Origin: an uncultured Collinsella sp.
GTDB taxonomy: Bacteria > Actinomycetota > Coriobacteriia > Coriobacteriales > Coriobacteriaceae
DNA length: 10,947 nucleotides
Assembly: GCA_900550735.1 (NCBI GenBank)
Contig: URTD01000057.1
Location: 1-10,947, forward strand
Reading direction: 5' to 3'
In this document: piece after piece, positions 7,113 through 10,947 of the stretch
Layout of the letters: the number at the start of each line of letters is the position of its first letter
Numbering within the stretch: the stretch's first letter is position 1
Made by a program: the position numbers and the translations under genes
The notes under the pieces: generated by a model
What the model was told of the DNA's origin: nothing
The model's input: the letters and a program-made list of their open reading frames with translations, nothing else
Databases searched by the model: none

Positions 7113-7251
7113 TGCTGGAATCCTTTCTGTAAAAGGCCTACAACCCATTAATAACCTGCGTCCGTGCGATACGCGAGTTTATTAAGGTTTATATTCTCTT
7201 TATCGCTCATTTTATTCATTTTGAAAATAGCGGAACGGTGAACGGTCGTTT
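7113..7251 (-). promoter_or_regulatory. arcC leader and probable promoter
   Basis: This AT-rich stretch directly upstream of arcC ends in the AGAAAGGA ribosome site (7121-7128). On the minus strand it contains ATGAATAAAA (within 7205-7219), which matches the left half of the Bacillus AhrC/ArgR box (CATGAATAAAAATTCA), although the right half is poor. TATAAA-like words (around 7186-7192) could be a -10 element, but no clear -35 was found at proper distance. A promoter is expected from the gene layout. Arginine-repressor control is only a possibility. Confidence 0.4.
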
Positions 7252-7632
7252 TTGTCCGCTCAGCGTACAGAACTCCAGCTCAGACATATCTACGTAATTT
7301 ACGTGCGACTTTATTTAAATGAAGCGAGGATTATGTCGGATTATGCAAACTACATCTCTGCTAAACACAAAACGGACAGCGCAATATCTTACTCGCGCTA
7401 TGCGAGATTCTATGCACTTATAAGTCAAGTATGCACCACTGCAAAAACAAGGGGCTTTTCATCCAGCAAAAGGAATAAAGAAGCGCTCCGAAAAGGCGGC
7501 AACAGCCAAGTCCCCCATCCATCCCCAAAGTGGCGCGAGGTTTCGCGGCAAAGCCGCGAAACAGCGAAAGGAACGGGATACCCGGCCAACTACGTCCTTC
7601 ATCCGCCCACACAATCCGAGGACGTAGTCGTA

Positions 7633-7757
7633 GCAGGATCTGAGGGCTGACCTTCGCGGACATTCCGCAGGACGAAAGAACCCCCGCCGCACGTAGTGCG
7701 CAGCGGGGGTTCTTTCATGTCCGAGGACGTCCGCGAAGGTCAGCCCTCAGATCCTGC
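7633..7757. repeat. 125-bp element with perfect 29-bp inverted ends
   Basis: Positions 7633-7661 (GCAGGATCTG...) and 7729-7757 (...CAGATCCTGC) are perfect reverse complements over 29 bases. They flank the hairpin at 7674-7716. The right arm begins 11 bp from the PFOR stop codon. No target-site duplication is visible outside the arms. It could be a MITE-like remnant, an unusually large 3'-end RNA structure, or a fold-back artefact of assembly; the bases alone do not decide. Confidence 0.6.
7674..7716 (-). terminator. Terminator hairpin downstream of PFOR
   Basis: A 14-bp stem GAAAGAACCCCCGC (7674-7687) pairs with 7703-7716 and continues as CGCAC-GTA-GTGCG (7688-7700) with a two-base bulge. 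Both sides carry T/A-rich shoulders (TTCTTTC), so termination in either direction is possible. It lies about 50 bp beyond the PFOR stop and is the centre of the larger 29-bp-armed dyad. Confidence 0.8.
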
Positions 7758-7767
7758 GGCGGGAGAC

Positions 7768-10947
<3,180 letters not shown>

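Larger units (their letters stand above)
7252..7767. other. Gene-free stretch rich in palindromes
   Basis: I find no convincing gene here. The plus-strand open frame at 7252-7650 has no family likeness, runs through hairpin DNA and has low-complexity codon use. The stretch holds a 13-bp palindrome, ACGTAA-T-TTACGT (7292-7304). It also holds a 10-bp stem with an AAA loop (7540-7562), a 10-bp inverted repeat ACTACGTCCT/AGGACGTAGT (7589-7598 and 7619-7628) and the 125-bp dyad at 7633-7757. The 11-base word TCCGAGGACGT occurs at 7615-7625 and again at 7720-7730, tying these elements together. Confidence 0.6.

Noticed and set aside
7252..7650. Open frame of 132 codons on the plus strand, with an internal ATG at about 7333 preceded by GCGAGG
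   Set aside because: No recognisable family; it runs across hairpin repeats into the 29-bp inverted arm, and its amino-acid make-up looks like translated spacer.

Overview
The window carries an arginine deiminase (ADI) catabolic cluster next to a pyruvate:ferredoxin oxidoreductase gene. Together they suggest a strictly anaerobic, arginine-fermenting gut bacterium. Codon choice in arcC and most of the PFOR gene is strongly G/C-ending (AAG for Lys, GGC for Gly, almost no AAA). With the gene content and an actinobacterial/coriobacterial flavour this fits Coriobacteriia, perhaps Collinsella. The taxon is an inference from style; no marker gene is present. The arc genes at positions 1-5303 look less G/C-biased than arcC and PFOR.

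Layout, left to right. On the minus strand are arcB (ornithine carbamoyltransferase, 3' end outside the window), arcA (arginine deiminase) and arcD (YfcC-type transporter), transcribed arcD-arcA-arcB. An AT-rich divergent region of about 300 bp (3760-4055) follows; it contains two matching dyads, TTGATAT-N6-TCAATT, exactly 30 bp apart. On the plus strand comes a second, divergent arginine deiminase paralogue (here arcA2). Its stop overlaps the start of an XRE/S24-like regulator whose peptidase dyad residues appear to be replaced. Facing this pair on the minus strand is arcC (carbamate kinase) with a clear terminator, so the kinase is detached from arcDAB. A 655-bp gene-free stretch (7113-7767) then holds the arcC leader and a dense set of palindromes, including a perfect 29-bp inverted repeat surrounding the PFOR terminator. 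The rest is the PFOR gene (minus), whose 5' end runs off the window.

How the genes work together: ArcD imports arginine, probably in exchange for ornithine. ArcA makes citrulline and ammonia. ArcB splits citrulline with phosphate into ornithine and carbamoyl phosphate, and ArcC makes ATP from carbamoyl phosphate. The ArcA2-regulator pair sits back to back with this operon and shares its control region. ArcA2 keeps the deiminase catalytic residues but lacks the arginines near the nucleophile, so it may act on another guanidino/ureido substrate or serve as a sensor; that is inference.

The most important caution is inside the PFOR gene. Codon style changes abruptly near 9960-10020 from Collinsella-like to Bacteroidales/Alistipes-like, while the reading frame stays open across a highly conserved protein segment. 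This could be an assembly chimera or a real inter-phylum recombination and should be settled before the right end of the window is trusted.
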